From Marinobacterium halophilum (GTDB lineage: Bacteria > Pseudomonadota > Gammaproteobacteria > Pseudomonadales > Balneatricaceae), in assembly GCF_003014615.1 (NCBI RefSeq), contig NZ_PYGI01000014.1:55045-119044 (forward strand): DNA of 64,000 nucleotides, given 5' to 3'. A program made the position numbers and the translations under genes. The number at the start of each line of letters is the position of its first letter. Position 1 is the stretch's first letter. Below are positions 9,355-18,978 of this stretch, in pieces. The notes beneath the pieces were generated by a model. It was not told the origin of the DNA and did no database searches. It saw only the letters and a program-made list of their open reading frames with translations.

Positions 9355-9972
9355 GTGCTCACTTCTATTTATATCATTGCGATCATAGCCGAAGGCATGT
9401 CCGGTGCATTGGCTGCAGGGCGCCGCAACATGGATATCTTTGGCGTTGGCGTTATTGCTTTCATTACCGCACTCGGTGGCGGCACCATCCGTGACATTCT
9501 TCTGGGAAACTTCCCTGTTTCCTGGACTCAACACCCTATCTATATCTATCTGACCATATCGGCAGGCCTACTGACGATTGTTATTGCCCGCTTCATGCAT
9601 CACCTGCATAAGCTGTTCTTACTGCTTGATGCAATGGGGTTGATCGCCTTCACTATCATTGGCTGCAATGTTGCACTTGAGCTGGAGTACAACATGGCCG
9701 TCGTGGTCATGGCGGGCATGATTACCGGCATCTTTGGCGGCATCCTGCGCGACATACTATGTCAGCGCGTACCTGTCGTATTCAGGCATGAACTTTACGC
9801 CAGTGTTTCTCTTCTGGTTGCCCTGCTCTATCTCCAGTTGAATGCTTTGGGTATTCAGCAGGATATCAATCTGGTGGCATCTTTTGCGTTTGGTTTGAGC
9901 TTGCGCTTGGCGGCACTCTATTGGCACTGGTCGTTACCAACGTTCTGCTACGAACCGGATCGGTGGAAGTAA
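9355..9972 (+). CDS. UPF0126/TRIC-type membrane protein, probable glycine transporter
   Basis: An inner-membrane protein of about 206 residues with two UPF0126 (TRIC-channel-like) repeats, each carrying a glycine-rich motif (ITALGGGTIRDILLGN near residues 40-55 and GIFGGILRDILCQRVPVV in the second half), and about seven hydrophobic helices. The tandem glycine riboswitch directly upstream implies glycine-responsive expression and supports glycine movement or export. An in-frame ATG at 9340 lies upstream of the ribosome site; GTG 9355 has GGGAGG seven bases in front, so I choose GTG. It is monocistronic and followed by a stem-loop. The family is also annotated as a trimeric intracellular cation channel. 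Confidence 0.9.
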   Translation: MLTSIYIIAIIAEGMSGALAAGRRNMDIFGVGVIAFITALGGGTIRDILLGNFPVSWTQHPIYIYLTISAGLLTIVIARFMHHLHKLFLLLDAMGLIAFTIIGCNVALELEYNMAVVVMAGMITGIFGGILRDILCQRVPVVFRHELYASVSLLVALLYLQLNALGIQQDINLVASFAFGLSLRLAALYWHWSLPTFCYEPDRWK

Positions 9973-10346
9973 TGCTGGTAGTGGGGCCTGGATCTACTCC
10001 AGCCCCCACCATGCTTCTCAATATGCATGTAACGGGCTGCGTTGAGCCAGCCTGGCGCACTGGTCAATAACATTGAAGGGCTGTTTGTCTGCAGCCTTGA
10101 TTCAAGCACTGCTGTAGGTGTTCGTTACGTGTACTCGAGGCGGGTGTTACTTGCGGTGCGTGCGGGTTAAAAATAATATGCGGGAAGATACTTGATGAAA
10201 TATGATGCTAGTCAAAAATACGCACAAACAATGCTTATCTGATAGCTTAAGAGATGTATAGGATTTTTCCCTGAAAGGGGCGGATATATCAGAAGGGTTT
10301 TATTTGCATATCAGCTGCCGGTCGGCAGCTTGGATCTTTTAAAAAA
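9973..10346. other. Gene-free stretch with two stem-loops
   Basis: At 9981-10009, GTGGGGCCTGGA pairs with TCCAGCCCCCAC with one mismatch, just after the UPF0126 stop; it may end that transcript though no T-run follows. At 10313-10330, AGCTGCCG-GT-CGGCAGCT is a perfect 8-bp stem just 3' of the tRNA-Cys gene, the probable processing or termination hairpin of the tRNA transcript. I see no gene in between. Confidence 0.6.
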
Positions 10347-10420
10347 TGGAGGCTGGAGTCGGAATCGAACCGGCGTACACGGAGTTGCAGTCCGCTGCAT
10401 GACCACTCTGCCATCCAGCC
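10347..10420 (-). tRNA. tRNA-Cys (anticodon GCA)
   Basis: 74 nt including encoded CCA. The acceptor GGCTGGA pairs with TCCAGCC with discriminator T, the anticodon arm reads GGACTGCAACTCC (GCA), and the T arm GGTTCGATTCC is present. It is 19 bases downstream of tRNA-Gly in the same transcript, as in the uvrC-pgsA-glyW-cysT arrangement of enterics. Confidence 0.97.
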
Positions 10421-10439
10421 CTCACAGGTATTGTTGAGA

Positions 10440-10515
<76 letters not shown>

Positions 10516-10613
10516 GCCTCAACAATGGAGCGTATTATAGAGACCTCAGTTTCGGTGTCAACCATATTACGAAAGAAAATTTAAAAAAAATTGCTTAAAA
10601 ATTAACCACTTAC

Positions 10614-11171
10614 TTATATGTCATCGCTCAGGTGCGGCCAGGCTGCACGCAAGTAGACAACCATTGACCAGAGCGTCAGTGCAGCAGCACCGTACAATGC
10701 AGCGATGCCCACCCAAGAGAGCATTGAATACAGCGGAGCCCCGATCAGTACCAGAATTGAGACCATCTGTAGCGTGGTTTTGAGCTTACCGATCATGGAT
10801 ACGGCAACACTTGCCCGCTGTCCTAGCTCTGCCATCCATTCACGCAGGGCCGAGATAACTATTTCGCGACCAATAATAATAATGGCGGGAACCGTGATCA
10901 GCGGTGAAGCAAACACTTCCACCAATACAACCAGTGCTGCAGCAACCATCAATTTATCGGCCACCGGGTCCAGAAAGGCACCAAAGGGTGAGCTTTGATT
11001 TAGCCGTCTGGCCAGATATCCATCAAACCAGTCGGTAATGGCCGCAAGACCGAAAATGCCAGACGCAAGCCACGGAGCCCAATTGTAAGGCAGGTAGTAC
11101 ACAAATATGAAAACCGGTATCAAAACAATACGCAGCAGGGTCAAGAGGTTGGGTATTTTGATTGTGAGCAA
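10614..11171 (-). CDS. pgsA: CDP-diacylglycerol--glycerol-3-phosphate 3-phosphatidyltransferase
   Basis: An integral inner-membrane enzyme that makes phosphatidylglycerol phosphate, committing CDP-diacylglycerol to anionic phospholipids. The 185 residues contain the CDP-alcohol phosphotransferase signature DWFDGYLARR followed by FGAFLDPVADK (D-x2-D-G-x2-A-R ... G-x3-D-x3-D) near residues 47-72, plus about five hydrophobic helices. The start appears to be TTG 11171, since no ATG precedes the conserved KIPNLLTLLRI segment in frame. It follows uvrC by 23 bases, as in many gammaproteobacteria. Confidence 0.94.
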   Translation of the reverse strand: MLTIKIPNLLTLLRIVLIPVFIFVYYLPYNWAPWLASGIFGLAAITDWFDGYLARRLNQSSPFGAFLDPVADKLMVAAALVVLVEVFASPLITVPAIIIIGREIVISALREWMAELGQRASVAVSMIGKLKTTLQMVSILVLIGAPLYSMLSWVGIAALYGAAALTLWSMVVYLRAAWPHLSDDI

Positions 11172-11194
11172 GAGAGTATCCCGTTACATCGTAG

Positions 11195-13024
11195 TCAGCT
11201 TTCGGGGTGAAGCGCTGCATATATTTCCTGCGCAAGCGCTCGGCTTATACTAGAGACTTTGGTAATTTCTTCAATACTGGCGCGTTCGATCTCTTTCAGG
11301 CCGCCAAAATGGCGCAGCAGCTCGCGGCGACGTTTGGGGCCAACGCCCGGGATCCCTTCCAGTTGCGATTGGCGTCGAGCCTTTCCGCGTTTCGCGCGAT
11401 GGCCAATAATCGCAAAACGGTGGGACTCGTCACGAATATGCTGCAGCAGGTGTAGCGCAGGCGAGTCAGACTGTAGTGTACTTTCTTCACCCGTTTCCCC
11501 TTTGATCAATACTTCAAAGCCAGCCTTGCGGGTTGGCCCCTTGGCGATACCGATCACCATCATGTCCGTAATCTGCAGGCTTTCCAGCACATCCATTGCC
11601 TGTGATACTTGGCCTTTGCCGCCATCAATGATCAGCAGGTCAGGTAGCACACCTTCTCCTTTTTTGACTTTAGTGTAACGTCGGGTCAGTGCCTGATGCA
11701 TGGCGGCGTAATCATCACCGGGCGTGATTCCCTCAATATTGAAACGGCGATAATCTGCTTTTTTTGGACCCTCGCGGTCAAAAACCACACAGGATGCAAC
11801 CGTCGCCTCGCCAGAGCTGTGGCTGATATCAAAACACTCCAACCGCTGAGGCAGGTAGTCCAGCGATAGTGCGTCCTGCAATGCCAGGAAACGATTGTGG
11901 ACATTCTGTTTACTGGCCAGATGGCTGGTCAGCTGCTGCTCAGCATTGGTTTGTGCCAAGCGCTGCCACCCTGCTCGTTCCCCCCGCACACTATGCTGCA
12001 GGCTTACTTTGCGACCACGTCGCTGCTCTAGTGCCTGCTGTACACATTCCGCCCCATCCACAGGCAGAGCCGTGATGATCAGGGGGGGAATATCGCGCGG
12101 ACCTGACAGGTAGAACTGGGCTATAAAGGCTGCCAGAATCTCTCCGGGCTCATCTTCAATTGATACCTTGGGATGGTAGGCTTTACTGCCAATAACACGC
12201 CCGCCCCGGACATACAGCGTGTGAATCGAAACCCCGCCGGGTTGTATCGCACAGCCAAAAATATCGGCATCGCCGGTCTGTCCGAAGACACACTGCTGTT
12301 CTTGCACTTGCTGCAGCGCACTGATTTGGTCCCTGAGCTGTGCAGCCCGCTCAAAATCAAGTGCAGCAGCTGCAACCTCCATATCCCGACCCAGTGCTTG
12401 CATGATGTCCTGGCTTCGCCCTTCCAGAAACAACATTGCATGACGTACATCCTGTTGATACTCATCCTCGGAGATAAGCCCGACGCAGGGAGCTGTGCAG
12501 CGTCGAATTTGATGCTGCAGGCACGGCCGTGAACGGTTACGGAAGAAGCTGTCATCACATTGACGGATCTGGAAGATTTTCTGCAGCAGGTTGAGGCTCT
12601 CACGCACAGCATGGGAGCTTGGGTAAGGACCGAAGTACCTCCCCTTCTGCTTGCCACCACCGCGTTTAAACTGGAGTGCAGGAAAGGCGTCGCGATCAGA
12701 GATGAAAATGTAGGGGTACGACTTATCATCACGCAGCAGAATATTGTAGGGCGGTCTCTGCTGCTTGATCAGATTCTGTTCCAGCAGCAGTGCTTCTGTT
12801 TCGCTGCCGGTCACTGTGACTTCAATGCGCTGAATACGTGCAACCAATGCCTGTGTTTTAGGGCTGAGCCCGGTCGAGCGAAAGTAACTGCTGACACGGT
12901 TGCGGAGATTCTTCGCCTTGCCGACATAGAGAATTTTATCCGCAGCGTCATACATCTGATAGATGCCGGGTCGGCGGGTCAAACCTTGCAGGAAGGACTT
13001 GCTATCGAATTCAGTCACGGACAA
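11195..13024 (-). CDS. uvrC: Excinuclease ABC subunit C
   Basis: The nuclease of nucleotide excision repair; it makes both incisions around a UvrB-marked lesion. The 609 residues are full length. The GIY-YIG domain (about 15-95; [13 protein letters not shown] and [14 protein letters not shown]) cuts on the 3' side. The UVR motif (about 200-235; [15 protein letters not shown]) binds UvrB. The RNase H-like domain (about 390-540; [14 protein letters not shown] and [10 protein letters not shown]) cuts on the 5' side. The C-terminal helix-hairpin-helix has [13 protein letters not shown]. The start is TTG 13024; a GTG two codons later is an alternative. Confidence 0.96.
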   Translation of the reverse strand: MSVTEFDSKSFLQGLTRRPGIYQMYDAADKILYVGKAKNLRNRVSSYFRSTGLSPKTQALVARIQRIEVTVTGSETEALLLEQNLIKQQRPPYNILLRDDKSYPYIFISDRDAFPALQFKRGGGKQKGRYFGPYPSSHAVRESLNLLQKIFQIRQCDDSFFRNRSRPCLQHQIRRCTAPCVGLISEDEYQQDVRHAMLFLEGRSQDIMQALGRDMEVAAAALDFERAAQLRDQISALQQVQEQQCVFGQTGDADIFGCAIQPGGVSIHTLYVRGGRVIGSKAYHPKVSIEDEPGEILAAFIAQFYLSGPRDIPPLIITALPVDGAECVQQALEQRRGRKVSLQHSVRGERAGWQRLAQTNAEQQLTSHLASKQNVHNRFLALQDALSLDYLPQRLECFDISHSSGEATVASCVVFDREGPKKADYRRFNIEGITPGDDYAAMHQALTRRYTKVKKGEGVLPDLLIIDGGKGQVSQAMDVLESLQITDMMVIGIAKGPTRKAGFEVLIKGETGEESTLQSDSPALHLLQHIRDESHRFAIIGHRAKRGKARRQSQLEGIPGVGPKRRRELLRHFGGLKEIERASIEEITKVSSISRALAQEIYAALHPES

Positions 13025-13041
13025 TGACGCGCTTTTGATGA

Positions 13042-13356
13042 TCAGCCAACGGCATTTAGTGTTTTGTTGGCGTCCATGTGCAAATGGGTGGCTGCAGTAT
13101 GAATGCGCTCCAGTTGCTCACGGGTGGTGTCGAGGATACCGGCGCCGCGGGACAAGGACACTTCCAGGTACACACCAATCTCCGCGTAATAATAGAGGCG
13201 AGCATCAAATGAACGCGCGCGTCGGAGTTTGCTGAGTGATATTTGTGCGCCATTCACCAGAATGGTATTGATATCGTTATCAGAAAGAAGCGGGTGGCGT
13301 TCTTTCTCCCCGCGCGGGGCGACGGGATCAGGTCTGGAGCGGCTGTTAACGGTCAT
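13042..13356 (-). CDS. Hypothetical protein, 104 aa
   Basis: I do not recognise a family. The N-terminus is basic and proline-rich (about 1-25), then a helix-prone body rich in Arg, Leu and His. No membrane segment. GGAG lies seven bases before the ATG. The gene ends 17 bases before uvrC and may be cotranscribed with it. Confidence 0.7.
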   Translation of the reverse strand: MTVNSRSRPDPVAPRGEKERHPLLSDNDINTILVNGAQISLSKLRRARSFDARLYYYAEIGVYLEVSLSRGAGILDTTREQLERIHTAATHLHMDANKTLNAVG

Positions 13357-13415
13357 GGAGACTCCTTAAGCGCGGGATATTGTTGGTGCCGGAGATGCCT
13401 CAGGCACCTGCAAAC

Positions 13416-13559
13416 TTACTTCTGCTGCGCTTTGGCGGCATCTTTGCTGATTTCGCGCTTCATGAAGCGGACACCAAAGAAAGTGATCACCAGCATGGAT
13501 GCGACAATCATGATACTGGGCGCAAAAGACATCATGCTGTACTTGTCGATATCAAACAT
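13416..13559 (-). CDS. Small single-span membrane protein, 47 aa
   Basis: A short ORF with a good ribosome site (GAGG seven bases before ATG 13559). A polar N-terminus (MFDIDKYSMMS) is followed by one hydrophobic helix (about residues 12-32, FAPSIMIVASMLVITFFG) and a basic, Lys/Ala-rich tail (KREISKDAAKAQQK). The basic tail suggests the C-terminus faces the cytosol. No homologue is known to me. The gene has its own gap on both sides. Confidence 0.7.
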   Translation of the reverse strand: MFDIDKYSMMSFAPSIMIVASMLVITFFGVRFMKREISKDAAKAQQK

Positions 13560-13620
13560 AAATATACCTCAGTTGTAATCATTCGAGTTGGGGCATGCAA
13601 AACGCAGCATTATCGGAGCT

Positions 13621-14493
13621 TTACCCCCCTTTCTCAAGCCTTTTTAATAGGCTGGAGGTGTCCAGGCGCCCACCATCTGCGGCCTGAATATCGGCATAGA
13701 ACTGATCCACTAACGCGGTAACCGGCAGGCGGGCACCATTATTACGCGCCTCATTCAGAGCAATCTGTAGATCTTTACGCATCCAATCAACGGCAAAACC
13801 GAAGTCATACTCACCCTTCAGCATGCTTTGGTGACGGTTGATCATCTGCCATGAGCCAGCCGCCCCGTGTTGTATAACATCAAATACGGCTTCACCATCA
13901 AGTCCGGCCTGCTGAACAAAATGCACTGCTTCAGCCAAGCCCTGAACAAGTCCCGCTATTGCTATCTGGTTGACCATTTTGGCCAATTGACCGCTACCAA
14001 CCGGACCCAGCAAGCGCTGCGAGCGGGCATAAGCCTCAAGTACAGGGGAGGCGCGAGAATAGTCGGCATCAGCGCCTCCGACCATAATACTGAGCACTCC
14101 TCCTTCAGCACCGGCCTGGCCACCGGAAACAGGCGCATCCAGAAAACCGACACCCTTGGCCTTGGCAAGCGCATCAAGCGTGCGTGCAGCGTCAGCGGAT
14201 GCAGTGGTATGGTCGATCAGAAGGCTGCCCGACTTCATCCCTGCCAACGCACCTGAATCCCCTGTGGTCACTGACAGCAAGTCAGCATCGTTGCCGACAC
14301 AGGTAAAAACAAAATCCGCATCATGCGCAGCGGCTGCAGGTGTCTCTGCCGTGGTACCGGCATACTCCTGAGCCCAGCGTTCGGCTTTAGCGGATGTCCT
14401 GTTATACACACAGACATGATGACCTGCTCGAGCCACATGCCCTGCCATGGGATACCCCATAACGCCCAAGCCGATGAAAGCAATCTTTGCCAT
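13621..14493 (-). CDS. NAD(P)-dependent beta-hydroxyacid dehydrogenase (tartronate semialdehyde reductase-like)
   Basis: A 290-residue 3-hydroxyisobutyrate dehydrogenase-family oxidoreductase. The Rossmann motif FIGLGVMGYPMAGH is at the N-terminus, the substrate motif FLDAPVSGGQAGAEGG near residues 117-132, and the catalytic Lys lies in GSGQLAKMVNQ (about residue 172). The gene is 26 bases downstream of an aminotransferase that uses glyoxylate or serine, which favours tartronate semialdehyde/2-hydroxy-3-oxopropionate or hydroxypyruvate reduction (GarR/GlxR) over valine breakdown. The substrate is not determined by sequence alone. AGGAGA precedes the ATG. Confidence 0.85.
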   Translation of the reverse strand: MAKIAFIGLGVMGYPMAGHVARAGHHVCVYNRTSAKAERWAQEYAGTTAETPAAAAHDADFVFTCVGNDADLLSVTTGDSGALAGMKSGSLLIDHTTASADAARTLDALAKAKGVGFLDAPVSGGQAGAEGGVLSIMVGGADADYSRASPVLEAYARSQRLLGPVGSGQLAKMVNQIAIAGLVQGLAEAVHFVQQAGLDGEAVFDVIQHGAAGSWQMINRHQSMLKGEYDFGFAVDWMRKDLQIALNEARNNGARLPVTALVDQFYADIQAADGGRLDTSSLLKRLEKGG

Positions 14494-14519
14494 GACCGTC
14501 TCCTGATTTATCGCGTTAG

Positions 14520-15707
14520 TTAATGCTCCGTTTCAGCATATACAGCCCTTGCCGCCGCTGCGGCGCGCCCGCCATGAATATCACCATCCAGTTCCAGCAA
14601 TGTATTCTCCAGCGCATCCAGGCACAGCATGACATGTCGCTGAGTACAGCTGCTACCCATCAGGCCGATGCGCCAAACCTTTCCGGCCAGGACGCCCAGT
14701 CCCGCTCCTATTTCCAAGCCGTAACGCTCCAGCAGCGCATTGCGCAGACGCGGATCGTCTATACCCTCAGGGATCGTAACCGAGTTGAGCTGCGGCAGAC
14801 GCACATCGGCAGCTACCGCCATCTGCAAGCCCATAGCCTCAAGCCCGTCACGCAGTGCGCGATGATGCAGAGCGTGACGCTGCCACGCCTGCTCAAGCCC
14901 TTCATCCTGCAACATGACCAGTGCTTCGTGCAGGCCGTACAGTGCATTGACCGGAGCCGTGTGATGGTACGCGCGTTTTGCACCGCCGCCCCAGTACCCC
15001 ATAACCAGATTCTTGTCCAGGAACCAGCTGGGGACGCGAGTCTGTCGCTGGCTAATCTTTATCAGCGCACGCTCACTGAATGTCACTGGCGAAATTCCGG
15101 GCGGGGCTGACAAGCATTTCTGCGTCCCCGAATACAATGCATCAATGCCCCACTGATCGACATCCAGCTCGATACCACCCAGGGAGGTCACGGCATCAAC
15201 GATGCTCAAGCACCCGTAGTCACGTGCCAGGCGGCAGAGTGCGCGTGCGTCCGAGCAAACACCGGTCGAGGTTTCGGCATGTACAAATGCCAGTGCCTTG
15301 ATGTCATCGTGTTGCTGCATGATGTGACGCACCTTGTCGACACTGACCGCTGTACCCCAGGCATCTTCAACCATCAACGCAACGCCACCGAAGCGTTCGA
15401 CGTTTTCCTTCATGCGTCCGCCGAACACGCCGTTCTGGCACACAATAATCTTGTCGCCTGGCTCTACGAGATTGACGAAGCAAGCCTCCATCCCTGCCGA
15501 TCCAGGAGCCGATACCGGCAGAGTTAGCGGATTTTCCGTGCGCAAGGCGTACTGCAACAGGTGCTTGATCTCATCCATCATCCCGATAAAAGCAGGATCG
15601 AGGTGACCTATAGTTGGCCTGGCCATTGCGGAAAGAACACGCGGATGGACATCTGAAGGGCCGGGCCCCATTAAGGTTCTCAGTGGCGGATGGAAGGACT
15701 TGATCAT
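14520..15707 (-). CDS. Serine/alanine--glyoxylate aminotransferase family protein
   Basis: A PLP-dependent class V aminotransferase of 395 residues. The PLP-binding Lys lies in YSGTQKCLSAPPG (about residue 193). SAPGSAGMEAC near residue 65 and VDAVTSLGG near residue 166 fit the PucG/SGAT group. These enzymes transfer an amino group from serine, alanine or ureidoglycine to glyoxylate, making glycine. The adjacent reductase fits a serine-to-hydroxypyruvate/glycerate route. AAGGAA lies upstream of the ATG. It could be PucG, but no purine-catabolic genes are nearby. Confidence 0.86.
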   Translation of the reverse strand: MIKSFHPPLRTLMGPGPSDVHPRVLSAMARPTIGHLDPAFIGMMDEIKHLLQYALRTENPLTLPVSAPGSAGMEACFVNLVEPGDKIIVCQNGVFGGRMKENVERFGGVALMVEDAWGTAVSVDKVRHIMQQHDDIKALAFVHAETSTGVCSDARALCRLARDYGCLSIVDAVTSLGGIELDVDQWGIDALYSGTQKCLSAPPGISPVTFSERALIKISQRQTRVPSWFLDKNLVMGYWGGGAKRAYHHTAPVNALYGLHEALVMLQDEGLEQAWQRHALHHRALRDGLEAMGLQMAVAADVRLPQLNSVTIPEGIDDPRLRNALLERYGLEIGAGLGVLAGKVWRIGLMGSSCTQRHVMLCLDALENTLLELDGDIHGGRAAAAARAVYAETEH

Positions 15708-15736
15708 GCTTATTCCTTTAAGAACAGTTTATTATG

Positions 15737-16510
15737 TTATTTATCTAATGCTTCAGGTGAGGCATCGGCTATGCGCTTGACGATGGCCATGACCATCTGC
15801 GCGGAGTGCTCAGCCGCAGTTTCCAAAAACTGCTCAAATGACAGGTTTGACTCTTTGCCTGCAATATCAGATAGCGCGCGAATCACGATAAAAGGTGTTT
15901 TGAACTGGTGGCAGGTTTGCGCAATAGCGGCGGCTTCCATCTCGACCGCCTGCATGGCAGGAAACAGGACCCGGGTGCGTGCAACGCGTTCCGGGCAGCT
16001 CATGAAGCTATCGCCAGTTGCAATCAACCCTCTGACGGTGTTGGTGTGTGGAAGCTGCGCAATGCACTCTTCGGCCATGCGAGCCAACAGCGGATCGGCA
16101 GTGAACGCGGGCGGCAATCCCGGCACCTGCCCCGGCTCATAACCAAACACGGTGACATCGACATCATGATGGCGGACCTCATCAGAGATGACGACATCAC
16201 CGACATTCAATGCGCTATCAAAACCGCCGGCGGAGCCTGTGTTGATGACGCAGTCAGGCGTGAATGTCTGCAGCAGAAGCGTGGTGCCGATCGCTGCATT
16301 CACCTTACCGATACCCGACTTGAGCAGAATGATTTCAACACCATGCAAGGTGCCTAGATAGAATTCAAATCCAGACAGGTTTTGTGCCCGCAAGGCACCC
16401 AGGCTGTTTTTCAGCAGCTCGATTTCCTGATCCATCGCACCAATCACGGCTATGCGCGGTGGTCTGTCCAGGTCCTGAAGCTGCTCGGAAAAAGAGGATT
16501 TTTTGGTCAT
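15737..16510 (-). CDS. mtnN: 5'-methylthioadenosine/S-adenosylhomocysteine nucleosidase
   Basis: Cleaves MTA and SAH to adenine plus methylthioribose or S-ribosylhomocysteine, removing by-products of AdoMet use. The 257 residues have IAVIGAMDQEIELL (catalytic Glu), NTGSAGG, and the C-terminal AVEMEAAAIAQ and RALSDIAG (catalytic Asp). An N-terminal extension of about 20 residues precedes the usual start; GTG or ATG codons nearer the IGAMDQE motif do not have a better ribosome site, so the longer form is kept. Pfs/MtnN orthologues are usually about 230 residues. Confidence 0.93.
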   Translation of the reverse strand: MTKKSSFSEQLQDLDRPPRIAVIGAMDQEIELLKNSLGALRAQNLSGFEFYLGTLHGVEIILLKSGIGKVNAAIGTTLLLQTFTPDCVINTGSAGGFDSALNVGDVVISDEVRHHDVDVTVFGYEPGQVPGLPPAFTADPLLARMAEECIAQLPHTNTVRGLIATGDSFMSCPERVARTRVLFPAMQAVEMEAAAIAQTCHQFKTPFIVIRALSDIAGKESNLSFEQFLETAAEHSAQMVMAIVKRIADASPEALDK

Positions 16511-16688
16511 TGGATATGGGTATCGTTAGCGTGATTGAAGGCAAAAAACGCATGCTACCACGGTTCAATTAATTGGCAATTCATTCAGTGTGTGGAGTCG
16601 TTAACAGGGGTAATAAAGGCGTATTCGTATTAATAATACTACGCACGTATTATGTAATTTTAGTACAGATGGCAGTGTTTAAAAATTA

Positions 16689-16716
16689 TTGACACTGCTT
16701 TACAACGCTATAGAAT
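16689..16716 (+). promoter_or_regulatory. Sigma-70 promoter of the cold-shock gene
   Basis: A perfect -35 TTGACA (16689-16694), a 16-base spacer and -10 TAGAAT (16711-16716). The start would be near 16723, giving a 5' leader of about 154 bases, the length typical of cspA-type leaders that refold with temperature. Confidence 0.8.
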
Positions 16717-16876
16717 GAAAGACGCTTTAAAAAGTTAAGAAGATATTTACCGGCATCAGCACAGTTTTCGACTAGTCGAGCAACGCGTACTGATCCAATC
16801 AAGTAGATAGCATCACTTTTAGAGCATTTTATCTCGGACACCTGTCCGAAAATATTTGAATTATAGGAAAGATAGC

Positions 16877-17083
16877 ATGCCTACTACTACCGGCACTGTA
16901 AAATGGTTCAACGAAACTAAAGGCTTCGGCTTCATCGAGCAGGAAAACGGCCCGGACGTTTTCGCTCACTTCAGTGCCATCACTGGTTCAGGCTTCAAAA
17001 CTTTGGCTGAAGGCCAGAAAGTTGAGTTCACAGTAACTCAGGGCCAGAAAGGTCCTCAGGCTGAGAACATCGTTGCTCTGTAA
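16877..17083 (+). CDS. Cold-shock protein, CspA family
   Basis: A 68-residue single OB-fold cold-shock domain that binds single-stranded RNA/DNA and melts RNA structure. RNP1 (KGFGFIEQ) and RNP2 (DVFAHFSAI) are intact. AGGA lies nine bases before ATG 16877; an ATG at 16856 is in frame but upstream of the ribosome site. It has its own strong promoter, a long leader and a terminator. Confidence 0.96.
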   Translation: MPTTTGTVKWFNETKGFGFIEQENGPDVFAHFSAITGSGFKTLAEGQKVEFTVTQGQKGPQAENIVAL

Positions 17084-17102
17084 TATTTAACAGAGTCGAG
17101 CG

Positions 17103-17132
17103 AAAAAAAGCGATCCCAGGATCGCTTTTTTT
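17103..17132. terminator. Bidirectional Rho-independent terminator
   Basis: A-run, AAGCGATCC-CA-GGATCGCTT hairpin, then a T-run of seven. The A-run on one side and T-run on the other let it serve both the cold-shock gene (+) and rhlE (-), which converge here. Confidence 0.92.
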
Positions 17133-17139
17133 GTGTCTG

Positions 17140-18438
17140 TTATTTAGGCGCAGCGCCTGACGGGCGTGGAGCACGGCGGCGAAACGGCTTTTTGGCTGCC
17201 GGCGCACGCTGACCATCCTGATGCTCCCGCTTAGGTGCAGCCTGATGCTTATGGTGCGGCTTGCGCTTATGAGCGCCCGATCTGGCCGATGCTTCCGGTA
17301 GCGGATGCGTAGGCTCAAAGCCTTCTATGAGGCGTCGTTCAATAGCCTGCCGAGTCATGCGCTCGATCGCGAACAGGAAGTCACTCTCATCAGCACATAC
17401 CAATGAAACAGCCTGCCCCGTAGCACCTGCGCGACCGGTACGCCCGATCCGGTGGACATAATCCTCGGAAACATTCGGTAGCTCAAAGTTCACAACCTGA
17501 GGGAGCTGGTCGATATCAAGACCGCGTGCAGCAATATCCGTGGCTACCAGCGCTCGAATCTGCCCCGACTTGAAATCTGCAAGTGCACGAGTACGTGCGC
17601 CCTGGCTCTTGTTGCCATGAATGGCGGCAGCCTTAACGCCCGCCTCATCCAGGAAACGGGTCAGCTTGTTGGCACCGTGCTTGGTCTTGGTGAAGACCAG
17701 GACCTGCTGCCATTCGCCCTGCTCGATCAGCTTGAGCAGTAGCTTGGGCTTCTGGTTCTTATCAACCGGATAAACATACTGCGTCACCGTCGTGGCTGTG
17801 CTGTTGCCCGGTGTAACCGATACTTCGACGGGGTCGTTGATGATGCCTTTAGCAAGCGTACGAATCTGATCCGAGAATGTTGCTGAGAACATCAAGTTCT
17901 GTCGTTTCGCCGGCAGCACCTTGATAATCTTGCGGATATCGTTAATGAAGCCCATATCCAGCATGCGATCGGCTTCATCCAGCACCAAGGTCTCAAGGCT
18001 ATCAAAACGGACCGCATTCTGCTGATACAGATCGAGCAAACGACCAGGCGTCGCTACTAGAACATCGACCCCGCCTCTGAGCTGCATCATCTGCGGGTTA
18101 ATCTTGACGCCACCAAACACGACAGCAGACTTAAGCTTCATGTATTTGCTGTAAGTGGCTACACTCTCTGCAACCTGAGCAGCAAGCTCACGCGTCGGTG
18201 TCAGAATAAGTACTCGTACGCGATTACCCTTTACCGGGGTACCCTGGCTCAGCAGCTCTAGAATCGGCAACGTGAAACCGGCAGTTTTGCCTGTTCCGGT
18301 TTGCGCGGCAGCCATAACATCGCGGCCAGCCAGAACGGCGGGTATTGCTTGCTGCTGAATGGGTGAAGGGGTGCTGTACTGTTGCTCGGCAACAGCTTTA
18401 AGCAATGGAGCGGACAGCCCCAGTGAGGCAAAACTCAT
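17140..18438 (-). CDS. rhlE: DEAD-box ATP-dependent RNA helicase, RhlE family
   Basis: A 432-residue RNA helicase acting in ribosome assembly and RNA turnover. Motifs in order: Q motif ([13 protein letters not shown]), Walker [59 protein letters not shown] and [10 protein letters not shown]. The C-terminal tail (about 370-432) is rich in Lys/Arg/His/Pro, the RNA-binding tail expected of RhlE. It ends next to the cold-shock gene, so two RNA-structure genes converge on one terminator. Confidence 0.93.
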   Translation of the reverse strand: MSFASLGLSAPLLKAVAEQQYSTPSPIQQQAIPAVLAGRDVMAAAQTGTGKTAGFTLPILELLSQGTPVKGNRVRVLILTPTRELAAQVAESVATYSKYMKLKSAVVFGGVKINPQMMQLRGGVDVLVATPGRLLDLYQQNAVRFDSLETLVLDEADRMLDMGFINDIRKIIKVLPAKRQNLMFSATFSDQIRTLAKGIINDPVEVSVTPGNSTATTVTQYVYPVDKNQKPKLLLKLIEQGEWQQVLVFTKTKHGANKLTRFLDEAGVKAAAIHGNKSQGARTRALADFKSGQIRALVATDIAARGLDIDQLPQVVNFELPNVSEDYVHRIGRTGRAGATGQAVSLVCADESDFLFAIERMTRQAIERRLIEGFEPTHPLPEASARSGAHKRKPHHKHQAAPKREHQDGQRAPAAKKPFRRRAPRPSGAAPK

Positions 18439-18978
18439 GCAGTTTTCTCTTGGTTATAAAAGACGGCCCGGATGATATGGGCGGGTGTACAATGAAACGA
18501 CCTTCAGAACAGGGGCCGTTATGATGCCAAGCTTACAGGAGCAGGGCTTCGTTCGCCATGACTATTGGTTGGGCACTGTTTTTATCGGTGCGCTTGCCTG
18601 ACAAATCCTCACTACAGGCGTTGCCACTGCAGCTGGCAGACGGGTGAACTCTTCGTGCGCTTCTGCTAATGTCAGCGCATTATTAAATCCCATAGGACGG
18701 TACGCCAGGCTGAGCAATCGGCACGAGCACCTTTCTTAGGGGTAGATCGACACTCAAGACATACCGATACGTACCGGAAAAGCAGGAGAACAACATGAAC
18801 GTCGAGGTGTGTATAAAACAGCCCTTGTTGAAAATTCACAGTCCGCTCAGGGTATGAGCCAGACTAGCGCATCCTACGCAAGCATCTGTAGCGGTCAGCC
18901 TTCCATTACTCGATCCAAGGTGGCAGCTCCCCGCCCTAACGGACGAGGGTTTATGCTAAAGGAAACACCTGAGTTTGA
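18439..18978. pseudogene. Decayed intergenic stretch with short coding remnants
   Basis: 540 bases without a convincing intact gene. Two short reading frames start with plausible ribosome sites: one near 18522 (MMPSLQEQGFVRHDYWLG, stopping after about 25 codons) and one at 18795 (MNVEVCIKQPLLKIHSPLRV, preceded by AGGAG). Both look like N-terminal fragments of lost genes. The second contains the left copy of a 25-bp direct repeat. Confidence 0.4.
18805..18829. repeat. Direct repeat, left copy
   Basis: AGGTGTGTATAAAACAGCCC followed by TTGTT. It matches 26311-26335 at 24 of 25 positions, in the same orientation. Confidence 0.8.

Noticed and set aside
15727..15742. TTATTATGTTATTTA resembling a dif XerD arm
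   Set aside because: The XerC arm and central region do not match; it is an AT-rich gap between the aminotransferase and mtnN.
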